Source: JBAZLV01 sp041650055 (GTDB lineage Bacteria; Nitrospirota; UBA9217). Taken from it: a stretch of 64,000 nt of DNA. The position numbers were made by a program, and so were the translations under genes. Below, piece after piece: positions 35,408 through 44,688 of this stretch. Positions within the stretch are counted from its first letter, which is position 1. The number at the start of each line of letters is the position of its first letter. The stretch lies in assembly GCA_041650055.1 (NCBI GenBank), contig JBAZLV010000001.1, positions 1-64,000 of the forward strand, written 5' to 3'. Under the pieces are notes generated by a model. The model saw only the letters and a program-made list of their open reading frames with translations, was not told the origin of the DNA and searched no databases.

Positions 35408-36859
35408 TTATTTGTACTCCAAAACTTCCACCTTTAATTTGCCAACCAATTTCATCATCTCGGTCTGTCGATCAAGATTCCCGGTTACAAATCGAATATG
35501 CGTTGCGTCTGCTGGAAATTGATTGAACGTGGGGTCAACAGCCACCCAGCCATTCATCCAGATTTCCGGCCACGCATGATAATAAAAACCATCCTCAAGA
35601 TACACGATTCCTGCGACCATGCGGGTGGGAATTCCGGAAGCACGGGCCAGGGCAGTATACAGGACGGTGTGCTCGTTACAATCTCCCTGGCGCTGATTCA
35701 AAACCTCGAGAGCGCTGGGGATGCTGACGACCGGTTTTTTTATCAATGAGGCATAGACCCATTCATTCAGTTTTTTTGCTGCTTCGCGAGAATTGCGTTC
35801 TCCGGAAAGAATCTGCCTGGCTTGAAAAACGATTTTTTTATGGTCACTCTGAATGAGTGCATCCGGTTGGAGATATTCACGCAGTTCGTTTCCGCGATAA
35901 GGAAGCATGTATGAAGAAGGAGGATCCTTTACCGTGATTTGAATTATATTGTCTGCAAGTATTTGCTGATTTCCCCCGAGCTGAAAGCCGTTTAAGGGAA
36001 CGCCCTTTAAATGAGCCTTCAAAAATGTCTTTTTCGAGGAATCCGGAATTTTGCTCGATGGAATCCTTGTAAGTGCAATGATGTCCACGACAGGTCCTTG
36101 CTTGTCCAGTTTTACTGCTTCCTGCGGGGTTTCCTGTAAAAGAACATATCCAAGCGGACTTTCTTCCTTAATTGTTTTTCCATCGGAGGTGATCCATGCT
36201 GTTGATGTCATCCCCTGAAAGGATTCGTTCAATTTGTAAACCGTTTGATCCTGATCTCCTATCTTGATCTGTTTTTTAGATTCAACAAAGACCTGGGTGT
36301 CTGCCATGCTCATGGTTGCCGGATTGAACAGGGGAAACCGGAATGTCCTGCCTGGCTCGAGCCCCAGAAGAACAAGCGCCGGCCTGATGTTCGGAGAAAG
36401 GTATGGCGATTCAGAAAGCCGGATATGTTCCTTGCGAATCTGACCGCCTGTTTCAATATCCAGGCTCAATTTTTTCCCGAGAACAACGCCCTTGACCTTT
36501 ATGGATGTGGATTCGGATTGCATGGAAAAATCAAAATACTTGAGCAGAAAATTTTTTGTTGTATAGCTGTTGATAACGGTCTTTACCCGTTGAACTGAAC
36601 CCATGACCAGAATATCCAGCACGGATTCTTCATATAAATGATATGTGTCGGCTTCAGGAATAATTTTTGTTGTTGCGTAGCCGATTTTTCTTCCCTGTTG
36701 ATAAATCCCAAACCATTCTGTTCCCGAGGACACGCCTTCCTTTGCAATGACGTCCAGGGCAATAACCGTGGCAGGCCGTATATAGGCTCGATCAATGAGA
36801 AGTCCAAGCATAATAAGCCAAAACAGAAGAATCAATATGCCGGTGATTTTTTTGAGCAT
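35408..36859 (-). CDS. Transglutaminase-like (papain-fold) envelope protein
   Basis: 483 residues. One N-terminal membrane segment (about 5-25) places the rest outside the cytoplasm. Residues 30-330 are a beta-rich region without a known family. The C-terminal 110 residues are a transglutaminase core with its triad visible: Cys in RQGDCNEHTVL, His in YYHAWPEIW, Asp in VAVDPTFNQ. It could act as a protease or amide-forming enzyme. Same strand as the ABC genes, separated by a repeat. Confidence 0.85.
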   Translation of the reverse strand: MLKKITGILILLFWLIMLGLLIDRAYIRPATVIALDVIAKEGVSSGTEWFGIYQQGRKIGYATTKIIPEADTYHLYEESVLDILVMGSVQRVKTVINSYTTKNFLLKYFDFSMQSESTSIKVKGVVLGKKLSLDIETGGQIRKEHIRLSESPYLSPNIRPALVLLGLEPGRTFRFPLFNPATMSMADTQVFVESKKQIKIGDQDQTVYKLNESFQGMTSTAWITSDGKTIKEESPLGYVLLQETPQEAVKLDKQGPVVDIIALTRIPSSKIPDSSKKTFLKAHLKGVPLNGFQLGGNQQILADNIIQITVKDPPSSYMLPYRGNELREYLQPDALIQSDHKKIVFQARQILSGERNSREAAKKLNEWVYASLIKKPVVSIPSALEVLNQRQGDCNEHTVLYTALARASGIPTRMVAGIVYLEDGFYYHAWPEIWMNGWVAVDPTFNQFPADATHIRFVTGNLDRQTEMMKLVGKLKVEVLEYK

Positions 36860-36937
36860 AAAGACATGGTAACCGCTCCTCTGGATATTGTCAATTCAGA
36901 TTCTTCTTTTATCGGTTCTTAAAATTTTCAGGTATGC

Positions 36938-36943
36938 TATAGT
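36938..36943 (+). promoter_or_regulatory. -10 element of the glycerate kinase gene
   Basis: TATAGT preceded by TGC makes an extended -10. The expected start is only about 2-3 nt before the ATG at 36953. Confidence 0.35.
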
Positions 36944-36952
36944 TGAAAAAGC

Positions 36953-38278
36953 ATGTGCACGGATATGAAAAAAGACGTTGTCGATATTTTTTCCAGCGCG
37001 CTTAAGGCGGTTGATCCTTTTTCTGCTGTCCGACAGGAATCCGGCCGCATTCTCAGGCTGTATCGTGAAGGCACATTCACGCGGCTCTTTGTTATTGCTG
37101 CGGGCAAAGCCGCTTTTCCCATGATGCGTGCGACGGTTCAGGAACTTGGCGATCATATTACATCCGGTATCGTTTTAACGAAATATGGTCACGCTCAATC
37201 AGGAATTTTTCCGGAGTCAATAACGATTGTTGAGGCAGGACACCCTGTCCCGGATGAGAACGGTTTGGCAGGGACGCGTAGGATTATCAGTCTTCTTGAT
37301 TCCGCGGATGACCGAACACTGGTGCTCTGCCTGTTGTCCGGTGGAGCTTCGTCACTTCTTGTGGCGCCCCTGGAAGGAATAGCACTGAACGAAAAACAGA
37401 ATATTACCCGACTGCTTCTTGCAGCGGGAGCTGACATCGGAGAAATAAATACCGTCCGGAAACATCTGTCACGAATCAAGGGAGGGAGATTTGCTGAACG
37501 GGCATATCCTGCGCAGACGGTATCGCTTATTATCTCAGACGTTATCGGTGATCGGCTCGATGTCATTGCTTCCGGGCCGACAGCGCCTGACCCGAGCATG
37601 TTTGCTGATGCTCGTGCTGTTCTGAAAAAATATGGTCTTGAAACAAAAACACCACAATCCATTCTGAATATAGTTCGGGCTGGAATGCAAGGCTCTATTT
37701 CAGAAACACCGAAACCAGGTCATGAACTGTTTATGCGAGTTCAGAATCAGATTATTGCAGGAAACCGCATGGCGACTGATGCGGCAGGAAAACGAGCATC
37801 AGAATTGGGCTATGAGGTCGTGAGTCTGGGAAACGAAATTCAGGGGCGAACCGCTGACATCGGCAGATTGTTTTCTGAAAATGCCTCTAAAGAGTATACG
37901 AGAATAAAGAGCACTCAAAGCCGGATCTGTTTGATCGGAGGCGGCGAAACCACAGTTCACGTCACGGGAACGGGGAAGGGCGGCAGAAATACTGAAATGG
38001 CGCTCATAGTTGCACAAGAGATTGCCGGAATTTCAGGTGTAACGTTTCTTTCCGCAGGAACTGACGGTACTGACGGCCCGACTGACGCTGCCGGTGCTAT
38101 TGTCGATGGAGATACGATTAACCGGGGCAAGAACGCAGGTCTCGATTCTACCGCATATCTCCGCAATAATGATTCCTACACATTCTTTAAACAGATTGAT
38201 GCATTGTTCGTAACCGGGCCGACTGGCACAAATGTGATGGACCTGTATCTTCTTCTCATCTGTAATTCTCCGCGCTGA
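36953..38278 (+). CDS. Glycerate 2-kinase (GckA/MOFRL type)
   Basis: 441 residues. The DUF4147 N-terminal domain is clear (VIAAGKAAFPMM, LCLLSGGASSLLVAPLEG, LSRIKGGRFAE, DVIGDRLDVIASGPTAPD), followed by the MOFRL domain (LIGGGETTVHVTGTGKGGRN, SAGTDGTDGPTDAAGAIVDG). It phosphorylates glycerate to 2-phosphoglycerate. No ribosome site is obvious, and a second in-frame ATG lies at 36965. Confidence 0.93.
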   Translation: MCTDMKKDVVDIFSSALKAVDPFSAVRQESGRILRLYREGTFTRLFVIAAGKAAFPMMRATVQELGDHITSGIVLTKYGHAQSGIFPESITIVEAGHPVPDENGLAGTRRIISLLDSADDRTLVLCLLSGGASSLLVAPLEGIALNEKQNITRLLLAAGADIGEINTVRKHLSRIKGGRFAERAYPAQTVSLIISDVIGDRLDVIASGPTAPDPSMFADARAVLKKYGLETKTPQSILNIVRAGMQGSISETPKPGHELFMRVQNQIIAGNRMATDAAGKRASELGYEVVSLGNEIQGRTADIGRLFSENASKEYTRIKSTQSRICLIGGGETTVHVTGTGKGGRNTEMALIVAQEIAGISGVTFLSAGTDGTDGPTDAAGAIVDGDTINRGKNAGLDSTAYLRNNDSYTFFKQIDALFVTGPTGTNVMDLYLLLICNSPR

Positions 38279-38396
38279 TTCCGGAAGAAACCGAATTTAT
38301 CACCTATACTTGTTATGACCCGGAGTGAAGCGTATCATTCTATTCGTTTTATTTGCAAGAAATTGCACATTTTCGGGAGGAAAAGGAGACGGTTGT

Positions 38397-39500
38397 ATGA
38401 AAAAAACAGCAATGTTGTTCATAATGATCAGTTCAATCATGGGTGCAGCATGTATGGATATTAACAAAGCGGTTAAAAGCGGAGACTTGAAGGACGTGGA
38501 AAGCGCGCTCGCCAGCGGTCAGGATGTTAATCAACGGGATGCAGAGGGCAATACACCACTTATCATTGCCGCAAAACATGGAGACGTTGAAATTATCAGG
38601 ATACTGGTAAAAAAAGGTGCTGATATTAAGGCAAAAAATAAGGATGGTTACGATGCCCTATCCATTCTGGCGGGATACAGCATGGCAGATATCTCTGAAA
38701 AAACCAAAAAAGGATCACAGAAAAAATCTCTGGGAATTACAACCGCCGGGCATCTGAAAGCATCCGAATATCTGATCCATCAGGGTGCCGATATCAACAC
38801 GAGAACGCCCGACGGAGACACCCCGCTCATTCTTGCAGCCGGCCTGAACAAAAAAGATATTGTTGAACTGCTTGCTTCAAAGCGCGCCGATGTGAATGCC
38901 GTAAACAATAAGGGGTATTCGGCGCTGATTGTAGCGGCAATGAGCGGGCATGAAGATAGTATCTGCCCCTTGATACAATATGGCGCAACATCAGCCATAA
39001 AAGATAAAACAGGAAGGACAGCTATTCAGTATGCAGAACAAAACGGGCATAGCAGAATTGTTCAGATGATACAAGAAGGATGCGTTGCCGGATCGGCCGT
39101 TGATGTGAAACAGAGTACGGATCATCTTACCAAACCGGTTGCAAAAAAGAATGCCAAGGCTCGACTGGTTGAAAAGGAAATAGAAGGTCTCCATGACCAG
39201 GATCCTGTGGTCAGGAGAGAATCTGCTCGACGGCTCGGAGAATTGAAAGACAGCCGTGCTGTTGCGCCCTTAATCGAAGCTCTTACGGATGAACATCCCT
39301 ATGTGCGGAGAAGAGCAGCCGTTTCCTTGGGCAACTTACATGATTTCCGTGCAGTGGAACCTCTGTTGAAAGGCCTGCAGGACGATGATACCTTTGTTCA
39401 AAAATATGCAGCTGAATCCCTCGAAAAAATAACCGGGCAGTCATTTGGTTCTGATTCCCAAAAATGGCAGGAGTGGTGGGCGCAAAAAATCAGGCAGTAA
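38397..39500 (+). CDS. Ankyrin- and HEAT-repeat lipoprotein
   Basis: 367 residues from the ATG at 38397 (GGAG 8 nt upstream). The signal peptide ends in a GAAC lipobox, with lipidated C19. About 25-230 holds ankyrin repeats (EGNTPLIIAAKHGDVEIIRI, DGDTPLILAAGLNKKDIVEL, KGYSALIVAAMSGHED). After a linker, about 260-365 is a HEAT/PBS-lyase-like repeat region (RRESARRLGELKDSRAVAPL, RRRAAVSLGNLHDFRAVEPL, QKYAAESLEKI). It is probably a membrane-tethered binding scaffold; the partner is unknown. Confidence 0.9.
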   Translation: MKKTAMLFIMISSIMGAACMDINKAVKSGDLKDVESALASGQDVNQRDAEGNTPLIIAAKHGDVEIIRILVKKGADIKAKNKDGYDALSILAGYSMADISEKTKKGSQKKSLGITTAGHLKASEYLIHQGADINTRTPDGDTPLILAAGLNKKDIVELLASKRADVNAVNNKGYSALIVAAMSGHEDSICPLIQYGATSAIKDKTGRTAIQYAEQNGHSRIVQMIQEGCVAGSAVDVKQSTDHLTKPVAKKNAKARLVEKEIEGLHDQDPVVRRESARRLGELKDSRAVAPLIEALTDEHPYVRRRAAVSLGNLHDFRAVEPLLKGLQDDDTFVQKYAAESLEKITGQSFGSDSQKWQEWWAQKIRQ

Positions 39501-39525
39501 GAGAGGCATTCACAACAATCTTTCG

Positions 39526-39557
39526 GGATGGTCTTTGACATGACCATCCTTTTTTAT
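39526..39557 (+). terminator. Terminator after the ankyrin/HEAT gene
   Basis: A perfect 8-bp stem GGATGGTC/GACCATCC with an 8-nt loop, followed by seven T residues. Confidence 0.92.
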
Positions 39558-39632
39558 TTTCCCTGTTCCTTGGAGTCAAATTGCATGAGATACGAGAAGA
39601 CGCTAGTACCGGTCAGGAAAGACCTGAGAGAC

Positions 39633-40166
39633 TTAAAACCGGAAACAAATCACAATAGGAACACCGCCGATTATTCTGTTTCGTTGCGGCGGACCGCTTT
39701 GGCTCCATCCTTGATAAATACGCCGGTTGTCTTCAATATTAAATTGTTCAGAAGCAATGATGGAATCAACGGCAATTTGGCGCCATGGCTCAGGCAGATA
39801 ATACGCAAGAATGGTAAAAAGTCCGATCCCGATAAGCCCAAACCGTAACATCTCTCCACTGTTCGGCCTTTTCCCAAGAAGAGGATTTAATTCATAATAT
39901 CTGCTGTCAGAAAACATTGCCATACTTTGTGAATAGTCAATCGCAGCAAAAGCGGCGAGCGTAGCAACTTCCCGGGTAACTTTTTGGGCATGACTTATTT
40001 TTTCCCTGGGCGTTGACAAGTCTTTGGTTATGGAACGTTCTATCGTAACATTGAACGGCAATATTGTTACTTCGCCGGTGACCGTTGTATCTGCTGCGAA
40101 AAGAGGAAAAGCACCCCAGAGAAAAAGTATGCAGGCAATAAAGACTACTTCCATGCGCATATTCAT
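39633..40166 (-). CDS. Small exported protein of unknown function
   Basis: 177 residues. The signal peptide (VVFIACILFLWGAFPLFAAD) is followed by a short mature region, a helical segment (TLAAFAAIDYSQSMAMF), the motif YYELNPLLGKRP, and a hydrophobic segment (LIGIGLFTILAYYLP). The ELNPLLG motif occurs in small membrane proteins of the DUF5658 sort; I am not sure of the family. GGAGG precedes the ATG and overlaps a large hairpin. Confidence 0.7.
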   Translation of the reverse strand: MNMRMEVVFIACILFLWGAFPLFAADTTVTGEVTILPFNVTIERSITKDLSTPREKISHAQKVTREVATLAAFAAIDYSQSMAMFSDSRYYELNPLLGKRPNSGEMLRFGLIGIGLFTILAYYLPEPWRQIAVDSIIASEQFNIEDNRRIYQGWSQSGPPQRNRIIGGVPIVICFRF

Positions 40167-40173
40167 AGCGCCT

Positions 40174-40229
40174 CCGAAAAGAGACCATGATTTAAGAATA
40201 GCCGGTTTTGTTTATGGTTATCTTTTCGG
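40174..40229 (-). promoter_or_regulatory. Leader hairpin overlapping the ribosome site
   Basis: CCGAAAAGA (40174-40182) pairs with TCTTTTCGG (40221-40229), with inner ACCAT (40184-40188)/ATGGT (40214-40218). Read leftwards the distal arm ends in CGG of the CGGAGG ribosome site, 8 nt before the ATG at 40166. Confidence 0.5.
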
Positions 40230-40363
40230 TTATTTGCGCTTTTTCTTTAGGGAAAAAGGCTATTTTTGATAACGGAAAGTTGCAGGTAATCTTCCTCCTG
40301 GGGGAGAAAGGATTGGATCTCTGTTGGGAAATACCGTATGCGTGGGCCCATCAAAAGAGTATT

Positions 40364-42178
40364 TTATTGAAGCCGATCTCTTTTAGGCCGTTTATTTGAT
40401 TCAAGTATTTTTTTCCTTAGCCGGATCGATTGAGGAGTTATTTCCACTAGTTCGTCTTCTTTGATGAATTCGATCGCCTGTTCAAGCGAGAGCAGCCGTG
40501 GCGGAACGAGCCGGAGCGCCTCATCAGCGCCGGAAGCCCGCATGTTGGTTAATTTTTTTTCTTTCACGACATTGACATCGATATCATTTTCACGTGAATT
40601 TTCTCCTACGATCATCCCTTCATACACCGCGGTGCTCTCGGGAATAAAGAGTTCGCCCCGCGGCTGGAGATGGAAAAGGGCATAGGTTGTTGATTTCCCT
40701 GATCGATCAGCCACCAGAGCGCCGGTTGTGCGCTTTGCAATCGGACCTTGCCAGATATCGTAACCATCGAAGAGGTGATTCAAAAGACCGGTTCCTCGTG
40801 TGTCAGTAAGAAACTCTGAACGAAATCCAATAAGACCCCGAGCCGGGATCCTGAATTCCAGCCTGACCCTGCCATGGCCGTTATTGGTCATTTTTGTCAT
40901 TCGGCCTTTCCGTGAACCGAGTTTCTGAGTGACAACGCCTATGAATTCCTCAGGGCAGTCGATGACCAGGATTTCCATAGGTTCATGAACTTCCGTGTTT
41001 ACCAGCTTGGTTATCGTTTCCGGTTGGGATACCGATAGTTCATATCCCTCGCGCCGCATCATTTCGATCAGAATTGCAAGCTGAAGTTCACCGCGGCCCA
41101 TTACCTTGAAGCTGTCCGTTGCTTCCTGCGGTTCCACTTTGATGGCGACATTGTACAGCAGTTCTTTTTCAAGCCGTTCTTTGAGATGACGGGAGGTGAC
41201 AAATTTGCCCTCTTTCCCGGTGAACGGCGAATTATTGATTGAAAACAGCATTGAAATAGTCGGCTCATCAACGGCAATGCGAGGGAGCGGTTTTGGATTT
41301 TCAGGATCAGTAAGAGTATCTCCGATATTCACCCCTTCGACACCCGCTAATGCGACGATGTCGCCGATGGTTGCATGTTCGGTATCGACTCGCTTCAATC
41401 CCTGGAATTCATACAGGGAGGTTATCTTTGTCTTGATGACTTCGCCCATATGATTGACTACCGCAATTGGCTCGGCCATTCTCGCAGTTCCTGAAATAAT
41501 CCGTCCAATGGCAAGCCTCCCGACATAATCGTTGTAATCGATATTCGCAACAAGCAATTGGAGCGGCGCTTGCTCTTCTCCGGAGGGGGCCGGGATTGTT
41601 TTAATAATCAAATCGAACAAGGGTTCGAGATCCCGGCCTTCGTCTTCCATCTTCAGTTTTGCAATCCCATCGCGGGCTACTGTGAACACAATGGGAAATT
41701 CGAGCTGTTGATCGGTCGCATCGAGATCAATAAACAGATCATACACTTCATTCATGACCTCGCTGATACGGGCATCAGGCCTGTCGATTTTATTAATTAC
41801 CAGAATGGGGGGAAGGCCGAGCTCAAGTGCTTTCTTGAGCACAAAGCGGGTCTGGGGAAGCGGCCCTTCGGACGCGTCGACCAGCAGCAGTACGCCGTCT
41901 ACCATTTTAAGCGTTCGTTCGACTTCTCCGCCGAAATCCGCATGTCCCGGCGTATCAACGATGTTTATTTTTACGCCCTGATAGGTGACTGCGGTATTTT
42001 TTGCCATGATGGTGATTCCGCGTTCACGTTCGAGGTCGATATTGTCCATGACGCGTTCCTGTACCCGTTCATTGGCACGGAACGTTCCGCTCTGGCGAAG
42101 CAGCGCGTCAACAAGCGTTGTTTTGCCATGATCGACATGGGCAATAATGGCGATATTTCGTAGATCTGTTCGTATCAT
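40364..42178 (-). CDS. typA: Ribosome-associated GTPase TypA/BipA
   Basis: 604 residues, full length. GTPase motifs: AHVDHGKTTL (G1), RGITI (G2), DTPGHADF (G3), NKIDRPDA (G4). Then EF-G-like domains II, III and V and the BipA C-terminal domain (GRGELQLAILIEMMRREGYE, and RKGRMTKM). Translation factor involved in ribosome assembly and stress growth. A sigma-70 promoter lies upstream. Confidence 0.97.
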   Translation of the reverse strand: MIRTDLRNIAIIAHVDHGKTTLVDALLRQSGTFRANERVQERVMDNIDLERERGITIMAKNTAVTYQGVKINIVDTPGHADFGGEVERTLKMVDGVLLLVDASEGPLPQTRFVLKKALELGLPPILVINKIDRPDARISEVMNEVYDLFIDLDATDQQLEFPIVFTVARDGIAKLKMEDEGRDLEPLFDLIIKTIPAPSGEEQAPLQLLVANIDYNDYVGRLAIGRIISGTARMAEPIAVVNHMGEVIKTKITSLYEFQGLKRVDTEHATIGDIVALAGVEGVNIGDTLTDPENPKPLPRIAVDEPTISMLFSINNSPFTGKEGKFVTSRHLKERLEKELLYNVAIKVEPQEATDSFKVMGRGELQLAILIEMMRREGYELSVSQPETITKLVNTEVHEPMEILVIDCPEEFIGVVTQKLGSRKGRMTKMTNNGHGRVRLEFRIPARGLIGFRSEFLTDTRGTGLLNHLFDGYDIWQGPIAKRTTGALVADRSGKSTTYALFHLQPRGELFIPESTAVYEGMIVGENSRENDIDVNVVKEKKLTNMRASGADEALRLVPPRLLSLEQAIEFIKEDELVEITPQSIRLRKKILESNKRPKRDRLQ

Positions 42179-42231
42179 AATAAGAGAAGCCTTTCCTTCA
42201 ACGGATTCACACGCTATTTTCAGGGCTGGGC

Positions 42232-42261
42232 TTTATACCATGCGTGTAAGGTTCTTGTCAA
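42232..42261 (-). promoter_or_regulatory. Sigma-70 promoter of typA
   Basis: On the minus strand TTGACA (42256-42261), 18 bp, TATAAA (42232-42237), about 47 nt before the typA ATG. Confidence 0.75.
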
Positions 42262-42290
42262 ATGGAATCATTTGAGTTGTATATGCTTTT

Positions 42291-43265
42291 TTACGGGACA
42301 AGAACGCAGGAGCCGGTTGTGCGACGGTCTTCGAGGTCTTTATGCGCCTGGGCGGCGTCTTTGAGTTGATATCGCTGGTTGATCTCGATTGTTACTTTTC
42401 CGGAACGAACAATATCGAATAGCTCATTCGCCGTTGCTACAAGATCCTGGCGGTTTTTGGTATAGGTGGCTAAGGTTGGACGGGTAAGGTACAGTGATCC
42501 TTTTTCTGCCAGCGCTTTTATATCAAACAGAGGAACTGGCCCAGAGGAAGTTCCAAAAAGGACCATGAGCCCGAACGGCCGGAGACATGAAAGCGATTCC
42601 ATAAACGTATTTTTCCCGACAGAATCATAGACGACCAATACCCCAGAGTCGCCGGTGATCTCGCGCACCCGTTCAGAAAAATGTTCTGTTCGATAATTAA
42701 TGCAATGATCTGCTCCGTGTTTTCGTGCAAGCTCACATTTTTCATCAGACCCGGCTGTTCCAATCACGGTTGCGCCGAGCGCTTTCAGCCATTGACACGC
42801 AATGAGGCCCACGCCTCCTGCTGCGGCATGAAAAAGAACCACATCACCCGGCTGCACTTTATACGTCCTTCGAATCAGATATTGAACGGTCATGCCTTTG
42901 AGCATTATAGCAGCCGCTTGATCGAACGAAATGTCGTCCGGCAGGATGCAAAGACGGTCCGCGGGTATATTCCTGACCTCGGCATAGGCGCCGAGCGGGC
43001 CTCCTCCGTACGCCACCCGGTCTCCGGGTTTTACCTGAGTGACGTCCGGTCCGATTTCTTCCACAATTCCAGATCCTTCAGCTCCGAGACCGGATGGCAA
43101 TGAAAGGGGGTACAGGCCGCTTCTTTGATAAATATCCATGAAGTTGAGGCCGCATGCCTTCTGCCTGATGCGTGCTTCGCCTTGTTTGGGAGCGCCAAGC
43201 TGCACCGCTTCCCATTTGAGTACTTCTGGACCGCCGGTTTCATACAATCGGATCGCTTTTGGCAT
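42291..43265 (-). CDS. qor: NADPH:quinone oxidoreductase (zeta-crystallin type)
   Basis: 324 residues of the zinc-free medium-chain dehydrogenase family. N-terminal GroES-like domain (MPKAIRLYETGGPEVLKWEA, GLNFMDIYQRSGLYP), then the nucleotide-binding fold (HAAAGGVGLIACQWLKALGA, VVYDSVGKNTFMESL). No zinc-binding Cys cluster is seen. Reduces quinones one electron at a time using NADPH. Same strand as typA but 112 bp upstream, and typA has its own promoter. Confidence 0.93.
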   Translation of the reverse strand: MPKAIRLYETGGPEVLKWEAVQLGAPKQGEARIRQKACGLNFMDIYQRSGLYPLSLPSGLGAEGSGIVEEIGPDVTQVKPGDRVAYGGGPLGAYAEVRNIPADRLCILPDDISFDQAAAIMLKGMTVQYLIRRTYKVQPGDVVLFHAAAGGVGLIACQWLKALGATVIGTAGSDEKCELARKHGADHCINYRTEHFSERVREITGDSGVLVVYDSVGKNTFMESLSCLRPFGLMVLFGTSSGPVPLFDIKALAEKGSLYLTRPTLATYTKNRQDLVATANELFDIVRSGKVTIEINQRYQLKDAAQAHKDLEDRRTTGSCVLVP

Positions 43266-43443
43266 AACAGTTCCTCATTTCAGTTTTTTAGAAAAGTATA
43301 GATCATTTTTTATCTGAATGTGTTTCTGGACACCGGTTCCTCTGGACTCTGTCTATCAGTACTGTAGTGTAGGAAAAAACAAGCGGACAGTCAAGGCCAG
43401 AAACATTCTGATAGATACCTATATTATTATAAGCAGGTGTATA

Positions 43444-43472
43444 TTGACAAGTTTTCATTCCCGGGGTATGGT
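43444..43472 (+). promoter_or_regulatory. Sigma-70 promoter of the coiled-coil/FKBP operon
   Basis: TTGACA (43444-43449), 17 bp, TATGGT (43467-43472), about 35 nt before the ATG at 43508. The remaining 43266-43443 shows nothing else. Confidence 0.55.
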
Positions 43473-43507
43473 ATGCAACAGAGTAGTCTTCTTATCAGGA
43501 GGATATT

Positions 43508-43807
43508 ATGCGATTATTTCGATTCTTTTTAATTTTTGTTTTGGTTTTTTTACCGGCGCTTGTTTTGGCGGATACGGTTGGTGATAAAATAAAACAGGAT
43601 GTGAATACGATCCATCAGCAACAAAAGCAGGATATAAAGACTATCCATGAAAAACAGAAGTCCGACATCAAGACCATTCAGAAAAAGCAGAAACGGGATG
43701 CCGAAGTTATTCATCAACAGCAAAAAAAGGACATAAAAAAAGCGGGAAAAAAAATTAAAAGCACATTGAAAAAAGCAGATACAGATGTAAAAAAGGCTGC
43801 ACAGTAA
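43508..43807 (+). CDS. Exported hendecad-repeat coiled-coil protein
   Basis: 99 residues. The signal peptide (FFLIFVLVFLPALVLA) is cleaved near residue 22. Four 11-residue repeats follow (IHQQQKQDIKT, IHEKQKSDIKT, IQKKQKRDAEV, IHQQQKKDIKK), then a Lys-rich tail. An 11-residue period predicts a right-handed coiled coil. Strong ribosome site (AGGAGGATATT). 49 bp before the FKBP gene, probably the same operon. Possibly a small periplasmic structural or chaperone-like protein; no family known to me. Confidence 0.78.
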   Translation: MRLFRFFLIFVLVFLPALVLADTVGDKIKQDVNTIHQQQKQDIKTIHEKQKSDIKTIQKKQKRDAEVIHQQQKKDIKKAGKKIKSTLKKADTDVKKAAQ

Positions 43808-43856
43808 ATCCTTGTGCCTGGGTTGTCATAAACTATTCATTCAAAAAGGAGAAAAC

Positions 43857-44543
43857 ATGAAAGTATCGGTTATGCTGGTTATAGGAGCGTTTCTGATTGC
43901 AAGCTCTGTGGTTGCTGCTGAAAAACAAGAGATGACACTCAAGGAAAAACAAAGTTATGCAATCGGAATCAACACAGGAAAAAACTTCAAACGCAGCGGT
44001 ATTGACATTGACCCGGAGATGCTCCTTCGCGGCATTAAAGATGCGCAGACCGGCGCCACGCCGCTTTTCACAGACCAGGAAATGATGGCTGCTCTTGCAG
44101 CAATGCAGAAAGATATGCAGGCAAAAATGAAATCCCTTGCCGACAAAAACAAGAAAGACGGAGAAGCGTTCCTGGCAAGCAATAAAAAGAAAAAAGGCGT
44201 GAAAGTTCTTCCTAGCGGGCTTCAATATCGGGTTATCAAGGCAGGCGCCGGCAAATCTCCCAAGGAAACGGATACGGTAACGGTTCATTACAAAGGAACC
44301 TTAATTGACGGGACGGAGTTTGACAGTTCCCATAAACGGAATCAACCAGCGACATTTCCGGTCAATTCAGTAATCAAGGGATGGAAAGAAGCGCTTCCTT
44401 TGATGAAAGAAGGCGCCACCTGGGAACTGGTTGTCCCTTCCACTCTGGCGTATGGAGAACAGGGAACACCCGGAGGTCCGATCGGACCGAATTCCGTTTT
44501 GATTTTTGAAGTGGAGTTGATTTCGGTGCAGGGAAAAGAATAA
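43857..44543 (+). CDS. FKBP-type peptidyl-prolyl isomerase, exported
   Basis: 228 residues from the ATG at 43857 (GGAGAAAAC upstream). The signal peptide ends at VVAA near 20. N-terminal FKBP_N dimerisation domain (LKEKQSYAIGINTGKNFK, about 25-115), then the FKBP domain (about 125-225): VTVHYKGTLIDGTEFDSS, VIKGWKEALPLMKEGATWEL and PSTLAYGEQG. A FkpA/Mip-like periplasmic folding helper. Confidence 0.95.
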   Translation: MKVSVMLVIGAFLIASSVVAAEKQEMTLKEKQSYAIGINTGKNFKRSGIDIDPEMLLRGIKDAQTGATPLFTDQEMMAALAAMQKDMQAKMKSLADKNKKDGEAFLASNKKKKGVKVLPSGLQYRVIKAGAGKSPKETDTVTVHYKGTLIDGTEFDSSHKRNQPATFPVNSVIKGWKEALPLMKEGATWELVVPSTLAYGEQGTPGGPIGPNSVLIFEVELISVQGKE

Positions 44544-44572
44544 TAATAGAGTAGAACATCGTTATTAAAAGA

Positions 44573-44606
44573 AGCGGGCATTCGTGTTAATGGATGCCCG
44601 CTTTTT
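44573..44606 (+). terminator. Terminator of the FKBP operon
   Basis: AGCGGGCAT (44573-44581) pairs with ATGCCCGCT (44594-44602) across 12 nt, followed by T5. Confidence 0.92.
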
Positions 44607-44644
44607 ATGTGGATGATGTGATGCGCATACAAACGCAAATTACT

Positions 44645-44680
44645 TTGTCATTGCGAGTGACCGCAGGGAGCGTGGCAATT
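44645..44680. repeat. CATTGCGAG-type interspersed palindromic repeat
   Basis: TTGTCATTGCGAG followed 14 bp later by CGTGGCAAT. This resembles the short palindromic 'GTCATTGCGAG...GCAAT' element found scattered in many bacterial genomes. A single copy here. Confidence 0.5.
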
Positions 44681-44688
44681 CGTATAAT

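Noticed and set aside
36909..36916. ACCGATAA on the minus strand upstream of the transglutaminase-like gene
   Set aside because: Matches a sigma-28 -10, but no TAAA lies about 15 bp upstream (ATAC instead).
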